Shown one piece after another: positions 1-7,114 of a stretch of DNA of 64,000 nucleotides. The notes under the pieces were generated by a model, which searched no databases, was not told the DNA's origin, and saw only the letters and a program-made list of their open reading frames with translations. Source of the stretch: Ferdinandcohnia sp047238305 (lineage in GTDB: Bacteria > Bacillota > Bacilli > Bacillales > Bacillaceae_L); NCBI RefSeq assembly GCF_047238305.1, contig NZ_JBDFMO010000001.1, positions 558,001-622,000 on the forward strand, given 5' to 3'. Within the stretch, counting starts at the first letter, position 1. Each line of letters starts with the position of its first letter. The position numbers were made by a program, and so were the translations under genes.

Positions 1-185
1 ATTTGATATACACCTGGTTTGTCAAATGGTGCTGTTTCGTCAACTTTCTGAGGATCGATTGTTTCCATATGACTTGGCGGTCCCATTTCTAATGCAAAGG
101 TTTGGTAGCCAGTGATAAGCATGAATGCCATGATCATACCGAAACTGATTGTAAGCCATATTTTTTCATCAAGATGCATTTTCAT
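1..185 (-). CDS. cbaB: ba3-type cytochrome c oxidase subunit II (5' part, runs off the window)
   Basis: The visible 61 residues begin MKMHLDEKIWLTISFGM, giving one N-terminal membrane anchor (about residues 9-30) followed by the start of the extracytoplasmic part (GPPSHMETIDPQK). This matches the amino end of subunit II of the ba3/b(o/a)3 quinol- or cytochrome-c oxidases of Bacillaceae, which carries the CuA centre in its later cupredoxin domain (not in view). The start is chosen because GGAGGGG lies about six bases upstream. The stop of the small subunit gene upstream is only 11 bases away, so the two are co-transcribed; subunit I should follow outside the window. Family assignment is by recognition of the N-terminus only. 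Confidence 0.75.
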   Translation of the reverse strand, partial: MKMHLDEKIWLTISFGMIMAFMLITGYQTFALEMGPPSHMETIDPQKVDETAPFDKPGVYQ

Positions 186-196
186 TTTTACCCCTC

Positions 197-346
197 CTAG
201 AATCTAGACATGAATAGGCCGAATAGTACTATATACGTAAAAAGAATGACTGCTCCAACAACACCGACTGAAATCCAAGTCCCAACTAAACGACCTTGGT
301 ATCCCCCGTCTGCCTTTTTGTTTTGGTTAACTTTTGAAGCTCCCAT
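197..346 (-). CDS. cytochrome c oxidase subunit IIa-like small membrane protein
   Basis: A 49-residue protein starting MGASKVNQNKK, with a basic, glycine-containing N-terminus and one hydrophobic helix at about residues 23-45. Size, single helix and position immediately before subunit II fit subunit IIa (CbaD-like) of ba3-type oxidases, which packs against subunits I and II. The reading frame is open further upstream, but the ATG at 346 has an AAGGAGG ribosome-binding site eight bases away and the upstream residues do not look like a membrane protein, so the short form is the gene. It is the first gene of the oxidase operon and sits directly behind the Fnr-type promoter. Confidence 0.75.
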   Translation of the reverse strand: MGASKVNQNKKADGGYQGRLVGTWISVGVVGAVILFTYIVLFGLFMSRF

Positions 347-372
347 CCAACTCAACCTCCTTATGTTCTTCT

Positions 373-422
373 TACTTACATCATAATTAGGAACCATTCT
401 CAATGTTGTGAACTGAATCACA
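373..422 (-). promoter_or_regulatory. Fnr/CRP-type class II promoter of the ba3 oxidase operon
   Basis: A perfect TGTGA-N6-TCACA palindrome lies at 407-422. On the minus strand it is followed by a TATGAT -10 hexamer at 380-385, which would place the transcription start near 373. The palindrome centre (414.5) is then 41.5 bases from the start, the classic spacing for a class II activator of the CRP/Fnr family. Bacillus Fnr recognises this consensus. A Rex-type site (TTGTGA...TCACA) is a weaker alternative reading. The start point is inferred. Confidence 0.7.
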
Positions 423-456
423 CTTAAAGTGTTATTTTTAATACACCCATAAAAAA

Positions 457-488
457 AAGGACGAAAAAACAGGCTTTTTTCCGTCCTT
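457..488 (-). terminator. hairpin with T-tract upstream of the oxidase operon
   Basis: AAGGACG pairs with CGTCCTT around an A/T-rich inner stem, and on the minus strand the hairpin runs into eight T residues. It probably backs up the stronger terminator after the methyltransferase gene and insulates the oxidase promoter. Confidence 0.55.
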
Positions 489-608
489 AAAAACATTCTT
501 TAAATTCAAAAATCGCTCACCATTACTGGTTTTCAGAAACTATTCCCTCCCTTTATTGTTCATTCAAAATCAAAAATGACAAATTGGTGAACATACAGAT
601 TTTTACAT

Positions 609-642
609 AAAAACAGGCAACTCCCCTTTAATGGAAGCTGCC
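609..642 (-). terminator. intrinsic terminator of the methyltransferase gene
   Basis: A ten-pair stem (GGCAGCTTCC with GGGGAGTTGCC, two G-U pairs) starts at the stop codon of the methyltransferase gene and is followed on the minus strand by TGTTTTTATG. Confidence 0.7.
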
Positions 643-1247
643 TATCCTAGTTGATAAACCATGAATCTCTCGTATGTGTTTTTTTCAAATAACTCTGGAA
701 TGATAATCTCTTTCTTTATCTGAAATGGAGTATTATTCTCCAAAAAATAGGTGTAATCCGTAGATCCATAATAAAGAATAACCTCTATTCCACGTGGATC
801 CTTCTCATAGGAACGTAGAATATTGGAAATCGTATGCTTAAAAACCTGAATGGAAAAAGGATTAAAAAAGTAAAATCGATTATCGAGTGGATGAATTTCA
901 TAATCCTGTGCGGCACAATGATGAATTTCAATCTCTTCTTTGCGGATACCTGACCTCTTGGCATAACGGTCTCGATTTTGAACGGCATCGTGATATAAGC
1001 TTTTGTCAATCTCCACTCCAACAACAGTTGCCTCAAATAGATGATGAATATAAAAAAGCAGCCGTCCCTTTCCGCAACCAAAATCAACAACCCGATCTGT
1101 TTCTTTTAATTGATAGTGTTCAAACAAAGCAGCCAGTCCTTCATACGGTGTCGGCTCATAGCGATAATAATGTACAGATGAACTAAACCCCTTTTGTCCC
1201 CCACTTGTTTTTACATGTAAAAGTGCATCGAAATACTGATCTTCCAT
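642..1247 (-). CDS. class I SAM-dependent methyltransferase
   Basis: A 201-residue protein with a Rossmann-type methyltransferase core: motif I VVDFGCGKGRL at about residues 53-63, the acidic end of strand 2 (VVGVEID) at about 75-81, and NPFSI in the motif IV position (about 129-133). No membrane segment. Substrate cannot be read from the sequence; the catalytic Asn-Pro-Phe resembles motifs in N-methylating enzymes but also many uncharacterised Bacillus proteins. The ATG has TAAGGAGA seven bases upstream. It is a single-gene unit with its own terminator, transcribed in the same direction as the ECF41 operon 30 bases upstream. Confidence 0.8.
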   Translation of the reverse strand: MEDQYFDALLHVKTSGGQKGFSSSVHYYRYEPTPYEGLAALFEHYQLKETDRVVDFGCGKGRLLFYIHHLFEATVVGVEIDKSLYHDAVQNRDRYAKRSGIRKEEIEIHHCAAQDYEIHPLDNRFYFFNPFSIQVFKHTISNILRSYEKDPRGIEVILYYGSTDYTYFLENNTPFQIKKEIIIPELFEKNTYERFMVYQLG

Positions 1248-1276
1248 GGTAGTCTCCTTACAACGTTGTTTGCTAA

Positions 1277-2161
1277 TTAAAATTGATATCCACTTATGGC
1301 ATATGTTAGTTTTTCAGGATTGCGAATGGAAAAGATTTGTGTAATTTGATTGTTTTCTATTTCAAAGCATACCACATTTTCTGGTTGTTGATTTCTTTTG
1401 ATCAATATGCCGATTTGTCTATTGACGTTTACTAATTCGATCTCCAATTGAGCATCCTGTCCAAACTTTCGAATGAGCCCTAAAATAAAGTTGGCAACTC
1501 GTTCTTTCGTTTTGATAGGTACTACTGCAGCCTTGACCTTACCTCCACCATCTGAATAGAGGACGCTGTCATTAGCGAGCATACTAAGCAAGTTCTCCAT
1601 ATTTCCTGTTGTAGCAGCAAGTAGAAAAGATTGAACCAACTGCTGCAGTTTCTCCTGATTGACATGCAAATCTTCTACGTCATCCCTATAATCTAGTTTT
1701 TTCTTTGCTCTACTAATAATTTTTCTACAGTTCGCTACCTCTTTCTCAATAATAGAAGCAATGTCATCATATTCATATCCAAATGCTTCTCTCAACACAA
1801 ACACCGCTCGTTCAACCGGGCTAAGTTGTTCCATTAAAGATAGAAGCGCATACGAAAGATTGTCTTGCAATAAAACGGCATGCATCGGATCAACATCATA
1901 GATGATGAGTGGTTCAGGTAGCCACGGTCCTACATATACCTCTCTTTGCTTTCGGGCTGATTTTAAATAATCAATGGAGCGATTGGTCACCATTTTACAA
2001 AGATAGGCTTTTGTATTCTCGATTTTGTAATGATCAGTCCTCTCAAAATCTAGTAAAACATCGTGGATAATATCCTCAGACTCTGTAATCGTGCCTGTCA
2101 TTCGATAGGCAATCGAAAACAAGAGAGGCTTATGTTGCTGATAAAACAGTTCATCCAGCAT
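1277..2161 (-). CDS. ECF41-group RNA polymerase sigma factor (SigJ-like) with fused SnoaL-like domain
   Basis: A 294-residue sigma factor: region 2 at about 6-75, region 4 at about 105-157, then a SnoaL/NTF2-like C-terminal extension. Three group signatures are visible: the linker motif YVGPWLPEP (76-84), DGGGK (204-208) and NPEKL (281-285, the NPDKL position). In ECF41 sigma factors the extension replaces an anti-sigma factor and modulates activity. A longer frame beginning with TTG at 2194 exists, but AAAAGGTGG nine bases before the ATG at 2161 decides the start. The gene follows the oxidoreductase gene by 16 bases and shares its promoter, which carries the ECF41 consensus, so autoregulation is likely. 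The inducing signal is unknown. Confidence 0.9.
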   Translation of the reverse strand: MLDELFYQQHKPLLFSIAYRMTGTITESEDIIHDVLLDFERTDHYKIENTKAYLCKMVTNRSIDYLKSARKQREVYVGPWLPEPLIIYDVDPMHAVLLQDNLSYALLSLMEQLSPVERAVFVLREAFGYEYDDIASIIEKEVANCRKIISRAKKKLDYRDDVEDLHVNQEKLQQLVQSFLLAATTGNMENLLSMLANDSVLYSDGGGKVKAAVVPIKTKERVANFILGLIRKFGQDAQLEIELVNVNRQIGILIKRNQQPENVVCFEIENNQITQIFSIRNPEKLTYAISGYQF

Positions 2162-2177
2162 TTTAGCAAACCACCTT

Positions 2178-3422
2178 TTATCGTGTGTTTTCAAGGATTA
2201 ATTGAGCAGCTTTCCTAGCACTTTGAAACGAAGCATCTACAAGCATTCCATCTCCTACCCAGTCCCCCGCAATATAAAACCCAGGTATTTGGTCAACTTT
2301 TGGTGATGGTCTTTTGCTTTGATTGGCTAAAGCTAAACCATTTGAAACGGTCATTCTAGGAAGATATCGTTTAAAGACAACATACTCCTTCCAGCCCGGC
2401 TGGACTTTATCCATAAAATCGTATAGTTCTCTTTCTGTATTCTCATCAGTGTTTGTATATTTCATAACATGAACAACATGGTAGTCTCGTTCACTTAATT
2501 TCGCTATTCTGGAATGATTTGAAAAATAAAACGGGTCTTCTAACCCCAGCGCAAAATCAATTTGAGGGTTTGGTAATCTTGATAAAACAAGGTCCATACA
2601 GGCTACTTGAACAGGAATGCTATTTTTTATATCAGGAGTGTTTTCATGTTCTGAAAACATTTTGGCTGTTTCATGAGGAGTTGAAGTTGATAGTACATGG
2701 TGGGTAGTAATCGTTTCGTCGTTTGTGTGCACTGTGAATTGTGGAAATGAGCCATCAACCTTTTTAACATTTTGGTTTGTTCGAAAATGGACTCCTACTT
2801 CGGTTGCCGTTTTTTCCAAAGCATTTATCATACTTTGCCAGCCGTAATGTAAGTAAATTGCGTTTCCTAATTGAAGCTGTTTTAGGGCTGTACCAGCACT
2901 TATCAGTTCTGGTTCATTCGAATACGTAGCTAAACGGGATAGCATTAAAATGAGTTGCCTGGCCATTTCATTCTTCATCTTATGCTGCAGCCACTGACGT
3001 AATGGTATATTTTTAATTCTACTTGTATCTATTTTCTTATATTTAATGAAAAAAGAAAACAGCTCTTTCTTAGCTTTCCAATTTAATAATGGGCTTGTTA
3101 AGAGACTAATAGCTGTGGCTGGAAGATCATAAATTTCGTCATTATGAAGGATCTTTCCTTTCGTTGGGACGATGCCTCCATCTATTTCAATGCCCAGTTC
3201 ATTTAAGATTTCTATTGATTTCCCTTTCGAATACAACGCATGTGGACCAAAGTTTAAATATGAATCCACTTTATTCGTTGTTCGCCCTCTCCCACCAAGT
3301 GTTTTTGATTTTTCTAAGACTAACACAGACTTTCCAGCCCGCGCTAAGTAGATGGAAGCAGTCAGCCCAGCGATCCCACCACCAATAATGACACAATCCC
3401 ACGTTTTTTCTTCAATTTGCAT
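2178..3422 (-). CDS. FAD-dependent oxidoreductase of the phytoene desaturase/protoporphyrinogen oxidase type
   Basis: A 414-residue flavoprotein. It opens with the dinucleotide-binding motif VIIGGGIAGLTASIYLARAG (about residues 11-30), then VLVLEKSKTLGGRGRT, and ends with a FAD-contacting segment GFYIAGDWVGDGMLVDASF. This layout is that of the amine oxidase/phytoene desaturase superfamily. The substrate is not evident, and no carotenoid genes are near. ECF41 sigma genes are usually linked to a carboxymuconolactone decarboxylase, oxidoreductase or epimerase gene as the regulated target; this gene fills that place. It is the first gene of the operon, with GGGAGTG before its ATG and the ECF41 promoter 35 bases upstream. 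Confidence 0.88.
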   Translation of the reverse strand: MQIEEKTWDCVIIGGGIAGLTASIYLARAGKSVLVLEKSKTLGGRGRTTNKVDSYLNFGPHALYSKGKSIEILNELGIEIDGGIVPTKGKILHNDEIYDLPATAISLLTSPLLNWKAKKELFSFFIKYKKIDTSRIKNIPLRQWLQHKMKNEMARQLILMLSRLATYSNEPELISAGTALKQLQLGNAIYLHYGWQSMINALEKTATEVGVHFRTNQNVKKVDGSFPQFTVHTNDETITTHHVLSTSTPHETAKMFSEHENTPDIKNSIPVQVACMDLVLSRLPNPQIDFALGLEDPFYFSNHSRIAKLSERDYHVVHVMKYTNTDENTERELYDFMDKVQPGWKEYVVFKRYLPRMTVSNGLALANQSKRPSPKVDQIPGFYIAGDWVGDGMLVDASFQSARKAAQLILENTR

Positions 3423-3456
3423 AAATATTCACTCCCACTGTTTTCTTTATAATCAA

Positions 3457-3483
3457 GACGATTGATGGTCAGTTTTTGTGACA
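3457..3483 (-). promoter_or_regulatory. ECF41-type promoter of the oxidoreductase-sigma operon
   Basis: On the minus strand TGTCACA (3477-3483) and CGTC (3457-3460) are separated by exactly 16 bases. This is the -35/-10 consensus established for ECF41 sigma factors. It faces the oxidoreductase gene and is the only such pair noticed in the window. Confidence 0.85.
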
Positions 3484-3576
3484 TCTGAATTTGCCTTTCG
3501 AATGTTTTGGTTTTTGGGATGGGATGTGATTGAATTTCTTGTGGTTATTCACTCGGTTAATGTAAGTAACAGGAGA

Positions 3577-3682
3577 ATCTTGTGACAATTGGAGGTAGAC
3601 ATTTTCCTTTATATAGGAGATTGGTGGTGCTCTAGAAATGTTTTAGGGTGTGCGTTTTCCTTTTATTAGGAAATTGACAGCA
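3577..3682. repeat. 53-bp tandem repeat array, left part (two units)
   Basis: Two units of 53 bases (3577-3629, degenerate, and 3630-3682) are continuous in phase with the array right of the IS element. The best-kept core is TTTCCTTTTATTAGGAG followed by a CACTCTAG-type junction. The unit length is not a multiple of three and there is no open frame, so the array is non-coding. Confidence 0.8.
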
Positions 3683-3787
3683 CTCTAGAAGATTAAGTCC
3701 GTATAATTGTGTAAAAAGAAAATGAGTCAAATTAATTCCATTTGGCCACAATGTTATCAGCGACGAAAACATAAGGAGGAATTAATC

Positions 3788-4957
3788 TTGACTCAACTTC
3801 AGTTTACCCTTAATTTGGACAATTTAAAAGATGCTGTTATGAATTCTAATATCGAAGCAGTTGTTAAAGCTTCCATAGTTTTAGTACTTAATGAATTAAT
3901 GGAAAAAGAACGTGATGAATACCTACAGGCAGAAGCTTATGAACGGACTGTTACCCGTCGTGATTATCGTAATGGATATTATGAGCGTGATTTACTACTA
4001 GCTAATGGACGAATTACTTTACGTGTTCCTCGTACACGTGAAGGCGACTTTTCTCCATCCATATTTGAAAAGTATGAACGATGTGACAAAGCTTTCGTTC
4101 TTTCTATGTTAGAAATGGTGATAAACGGGGTATCAACCGGAAACGTAACTAAGGTTGTAAAGCAGCTCTGTGGTGAAAATGTATCGAAGTCCTTCGTCTC
4201 ATCTCTTACAGAGAAACTGGAGCCTATCGTGAATCAATGGGCAAATCGACCATTAAATGTCATGTACTATCCGTATATTTTCGCTGATGCCATGTACATC
4301 AAGGTCCGCGAACATCACCGGGTAGTGTCGAAAGCAGTTTATATTGCTACTGCTATAAATGAAAAACATCAAAGAGAGGTTATTGGTCTAAAAGTAGATC
4401 ATGTAGAAAATTTTGATGCATGGCAAGGTTTTTTCAAAGATTTAAAATCACGTGGATTACAATCACCAAAGCTAGTAATATCAGATGCTCATGAAGGATT
4501 AAAAAAGGCTATTCAACGCGAATTCATCGGAACCTCTTGGCAAAGATGCACTGTCCATTTTAAACGCAATATTTTGGGGGATCTTCCAAAGAAGAACATG
4601 GCACAGGTAATCTTTGATATAAAAAGAATTTTCGGAGCTGTGACAAGAGAAGACGCCTGCACATTTAAGGATGAGTTTATAAAAAGCTATCAGGAAAATT
4701 CTAAACTTAAAAAAGCAATACAAATTTTAGAAGAAGGCTTCGAAGATGCCATCCAATATTTAAACGAGCCAGCTCCATATCATCCTTATATACACAGTAC
4801 AAATTCATTGGAACGATTGAACCAAGAAGTCCGGCGAAGAGAAAGAGTCATAAGAATTTTTCCTAACACTCAATCTGCCTTTCGCCTAATTGGAGCTGTA
4901 TTAATGGACTACGAAGAGAAACAATTGATGAAAAAACTACCTATCAAAAAGAGATAG
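3788..4957 (+). CDS. IS256-family transposase
   Basis: A 389-residue DDE transposase of the Mutator-like IS256 family, full length. The catalytic triad is visible as D167 (FADAMY), D233 (ISDAHEG) and E342 (NSLERLN), with the family-typical C-x2-H block (RCTVHFKRN) between the second D and the E. The open frame extends back into the terminal repeat, but the TTG at 3788 follows AAGGAGG by eight bases and gives the usual family start MTQLQFTL. There is no frameshift or internal stop, so the element looks potentially active. Transcription of an insertion sequence start by TTG would keep transposase levels low. Confidence 0.95.
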   Translation: MTQLQFTLNLDNLKDAVMNSNIEAVVKASIVLVLNELMEKERDEYLQAEAYERTVTRRDYRNGYYERDLLLANGRITLRVPRTREGDFSPSIFEKYERCDKAFVLSMLEMVINGVSTGNVTKVVKQLCGENVSKSFVSSLTEKLEPIVNQWANRPLNVMYYPYIFADAMYIKVREHHRVVSKAVYIATAINEKHQREVIGLKVDHVENFDAWQGFFKDLKSRGLQSPKLVISDAHEGLKKAIQREFIGTSWQRCTVHFKRNILGDLPKKNMAQVIFDIKRIFGAVTREDACTFKDEFIKSYQENSKLKKAIQILEEGFEDAIQYLNEPAPYHPYIHSTNSLERLNQEVRRRERVIRIFPNTQSAFRLIGAVLMDYEEKQLMKKLPIKKR

Positions 4958-4974
4958 AGCGCGAAGCGCGCGAA

Positions 4975-5020
4975 ATTTGTATTGGTTGGAAGGGGGTACC
5001 CCCTTCCAACCAATACAAAT
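4975..5020. repeat. perfect 46-bp palindrome inside the IS element
   Basis: Two 23-base arms meet without a loop at GGGGGT/ACCCCC. The outer ends are ATTTGTATTGG and its complement. It lies 17 bases after the transposase stop, preceded by a small GC palindrome (GCGCGAAGCGCGC, 4959-4972). It may act as a transcription stop for the transposase mRNA, but it lacks a T-tract. Confidence 0.9.
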
Positions 5021-5105
5021 CAATCCCTTAACACAAATAAATCTAATATCCTGATAAATATTGTTAGCCATAGAATTAATTTTACACAAAATTAAGGGCT
5101 TGACT

Positions 5106-5337
5106 CTCTAGAACAATTTGAGGGTTCGCACTTTCCTTTTATTAGGAGACTGATAGCACTCTAGGACACTTTGAGGGTACGCCCTTTCCTTTTATTAGGA
5201 GGCTGATAGCACTCTAGGACACTTTGAGGGTACGCCCTTTCCTTTTATTAGGAGGTTGGTGGCACTCTGAACCACCTTGAGGGTTCACACTTTCCTTTTA
5301 TTAGGAGGCAGATGGTGCTCTAGACCGCTTTCTACTG
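5106..5337. repeat. 53-bp tandem repeat array, right part (four units plus a partial)
   Basis: Units begin at 5106, 5159, 5212, 5265 and 5318, each exactly 53 bases. Units two and three are almost identical; the outer ones are more diverged. Consensus features are CTCTAGGACACTTTGAGGG, then CTTTCCTTTTATTAGGAGG and a GATAGCA-like end. With the left part this gives about seven units. No function is recognised. Confidence 0.85.
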
Positions 5338-5375
5338 AAGCATCCTCTATCGCCCTTCAACAGCTGTATAAAAAA

Positions 5376-5413
5376 CGAAAAAAACCCCGCCACATCAATA
5401 ATGCAGCGAGGTT
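5376..5413 (-). terminator. intrinsic terminator of the heme o synthase gene
   Basis: AACCTCGC and GCGGGGTT form an eight-pair stem with a 15-base loop; on the minus strand a run of seven T residues follows. Confidence 0.75.
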
Positions 5414-5423
5414 TCAATTGATT

Positions 5424-6326
5424 TCACCCAAGATACTTTGGCAATGTAACAATGACCATTAATAGGAAGATAATTAAGATATAGTTCACGGAATAAAGGA
5501 AATTCCAGCGAGCCCATTTTATATCATCCTTGACAGAAAAACCTTTAATACTCAAGATGATCCACCCGATATTAAGCAAAGTCGCAAGGACGACAAAAAC
5601 CTTTCCTAGTTCGCCTAAAAAGAAGGGTAGTGGAAACAGACAAATAACCCAGAACAGAAAATGTTTCTTCGTTACCTCAAACCCCCGAACGACCGGGAGC
5701 ATCGCAACGTTTGCAGCCTTATATTCGTCATACTTTCTTATCGCAATTGCATACGTATGCGGCATTTGAAACACAAATAAAATCAAAAAGAGCACAATTG
5801 GGACAGTATGATCAATCGGTGCAACAGCAGCCCAGCCCATTAATGGAGAAACGGCGCCTGATACACTCCCAATCACAGTATTTATCGTAAATCTGCGCTT
5901 GGACCACATTGTGTACAATATGACATACGTGAACCAGCCCACAAACGTAAAAAAGACGGCTTCATAGGTGGTGAAAAGTAGAGAAACGAATCCTAATACT
6001 GTACAAATAATGCCTAAAGCCAATACAAAGTTCAATGAAAAATGACCAGTTACAGTTGGTCGTTTTTTTGTACGGTCCATGACTGTGTCGATGTCAACAT
6101 CATACCAATTGTTTATGATTAGAGCCCCCGCCATAACGAGCGTACTTCCAACCATTGTATATAGAAACAATCCTAAATTTTCCTGAAATGATGCACCCGT
6201 AAAATAAATGGCTAACCAAAATCCTGAAAACACAGGTAGAACATTCGCTAGTAAAACTCCTGCCTTAAAAAGGGATTTAAGATCAGCTATGAGGGATGTT
6301 TTTTGTAACTGCACTTCTGTTTTCAT
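5424..6326 (-). CDS. ctaB: protoheme IX farnesyltransferase (heme o synthase)
   Basis: A 300-residue polytopic membrane enzyme of the UbiA superfamily that transfers the farnesyl group to heme b to make heme o, the precursor of heme a. The Mg/prenyl-diphosphate motif NxxxDxxxD is at residues 72-80 (with D84 after it), and eight to nine hydrophobic segments cover the rest. The gene stands alone rather than next to ctaA/ctaCDEF, so it may be the second paralogue (CtaO type) found in Bacillus; the sequence does not separate the two. The ATG has AAAGAGGA upstream. The nearby ba3 oxidase operon needs this cofactor pathway. Confidence 0.9.
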   Translation of the reverse strand: MKTEVQLQKTSLIADLKSLFKAGVLLANVLPVFSGFWLAIYFTGASFQENLGLFLYTMVGSTLVMAGALIINNWYDVDIDTVMDRTKKRPTVTGHFSLNFVLALGIICTVLGFVSLLFTTYEAVFFTFVGWFTYVILYTMWSKRRFTINTVIGSVSGAVSPLMGWAAVAPIDHTVPIVLFLILFVFQMPHTYAIAIRKYDEYKAANVAMLPVVRGFEVTKKHFLFWVICLFPLPFFLGELGKVFVVLATLLNIGWIILSIKGFSVKDDIKWARWNFLYSVNYILIIFLLMVIVTLPKYLG

Positions 6327-6667
6327 TATATATCCTCTTTCCTGCCTTCTATTCCTACAAATATACTATACCATTTTTATAGCCCTTAGGATAAGAAAAC
6401 CATCTTTTACCTGCGTCTATAGTGAAAACGACCTGAAAAGGGATTTTTTATATCAACTCTTTATTTTAAATTTCTATTGAAAAACTTTTAGCCTTAATGA
6501 TTTTGTTACAATTTACCAACATCATTTTTATCCATAAAATGAAACCTTCCCCCTTTATCATCGTATATAAAGTAGAAAACTGAGGAAGGTGAATTACAAG
6601 AGAATTTCACGATATTAGGTTATAATAGTAAAAATATCAATACTAACTTATGGAGGTACACATTTAT
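6327..6667. promoter_or_regulatory. divergent intergenic region between ctaB and the glycine-rich protein gene
   Basis: For ctaB (minus) an extended -10 TGGTATAGT is seen at 6365-6373 with no clear -35. For the plus-strand gene a TATAAT hexamer is at 6621-6626 without a convincing -35 at normal spacing. The rest is A+T-rich and shows no further gene or structure. Confidence 0.45.
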
Positions 6668-7114
6668 ATGAAAAAGGTTTTAGCGGCTATGGTAGCACTT
6701 ACTCTGATTCTTTCGCCACTTGGAAACTTTGTCTTCCAAGACCAAACAACAACTGTTGAAGCAAAAGGCTATAAGTCAGGTAAGAGAGGGTTTAATAATA
6801 ATATAGGAAACACAAATAAATCCAACTTCCAACAACAACAAAAGAAAAAGGCAGATAATAATGTGACAAACAAGTCTACTACTACAAATCCTAAAGGTGG
6901 ATTCATGTCTGGTGGATTAATGAAAGGCCTTATGCTTGGTGGACTTGCAGGGTTCCTGTTTGGTGGTCTTCTAGGTGGAATGGGAATGCTCGGCTCATTT
7001 TTAGGATTAATGATTAACGTTATAGCGATTTATGTTCTGATTGTCATCATTCGTAAAATCTTCGTGATGATTAGAGATCGTAAGAAAAATGAGGCAGACC
7101 CATGGAGACGTTAA
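6668..7114 (+). CDS. secreted/membrane protein with Gly-rich segment (unknown role, Tim44-like protein possible)
   Basis: A 148-residue protein of unknown function. It has an N-terminal signal peptide (MKKVLAAMVALTLILSPLG, cleavage probably after the VEAKG region), a low-complexity N/Q/K linker at about 45-80, a glycine/methionine/leucine-rich stretch (GGLMKGLMLGGLAGFLFGG, about 85-108), a transmembrane helix at about 112-132 and a basic tail. Similar short Bacillus proteins are sometimes annotated as Tim44-like, but I cannot confirm this. The ATG at 6668 is preferred over an in-frame upstream one because GGAGG precedes it and it starts the signal peptide. Its end overlaps the next gene by 13 bases, so they are translationally linked. 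Confidence 0.7.
   Translation: MKKVLAAMVALTLILSPLGNFVFQDQTTTVEAKGYKSGKRGFNNNIGNTNKSNFQQQQKKKADNNVTNKSTTTNPKGGFMSGGLMKGLMLGGLAGFLFGGLLGGMGMLGSFLGLMINVIAIYVLIVIIRKIFVMIRDRKKNEADPWRR

Larger units (their letters stand above)
3683..5113 (+). mobile_element. IS256-family insertion sequence with 8-bp target duplication
   Basis: The element proper is 3691-5105 (1415 bp). Imperfect terminal inverted repeats of about 26 bases (3691-3716 and 5080-5105) agree at 18 positions, with an identical inner block TTGTGTAAAA. CTCTAGAA occurs directly on both flanks (3683-3690 and 5106-5113), the 8-bp duplication expected for this family. The element carries one transposase gene and a perfect palindrome near its right end. 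It sits inside a 53-bp repeat array, whose junction sequence CTCTAG was the target. Confidence 0.88.

Noticed and set aside
2162..2194. TTG start giving a longer ECF41 sigma factor
   Set aside because: It would begin inside the oxidoreductase gene without a ribosome-binding site, while the ATG at 2161 has AAAAGGTGG.
3707..3787. N-terminal extension of the transposase from a TTG in the terminal repeat
   Set aside because: The TTG lies in the IS end; the TTG at 3788 has AAGGAGG and gives the usual family start.
3577..5337. 53-bp repeats as a CRISPR array
   Set aside because: The repeats are directly joined without spacers, are too long, and no cas gene is near.
5277..5462. Open frame across the repeat array and into the ctaB terminator
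   Set aside because: It is formed by repeat sequence, lacks a ribosome-binding site and runs antisense into ctaB.
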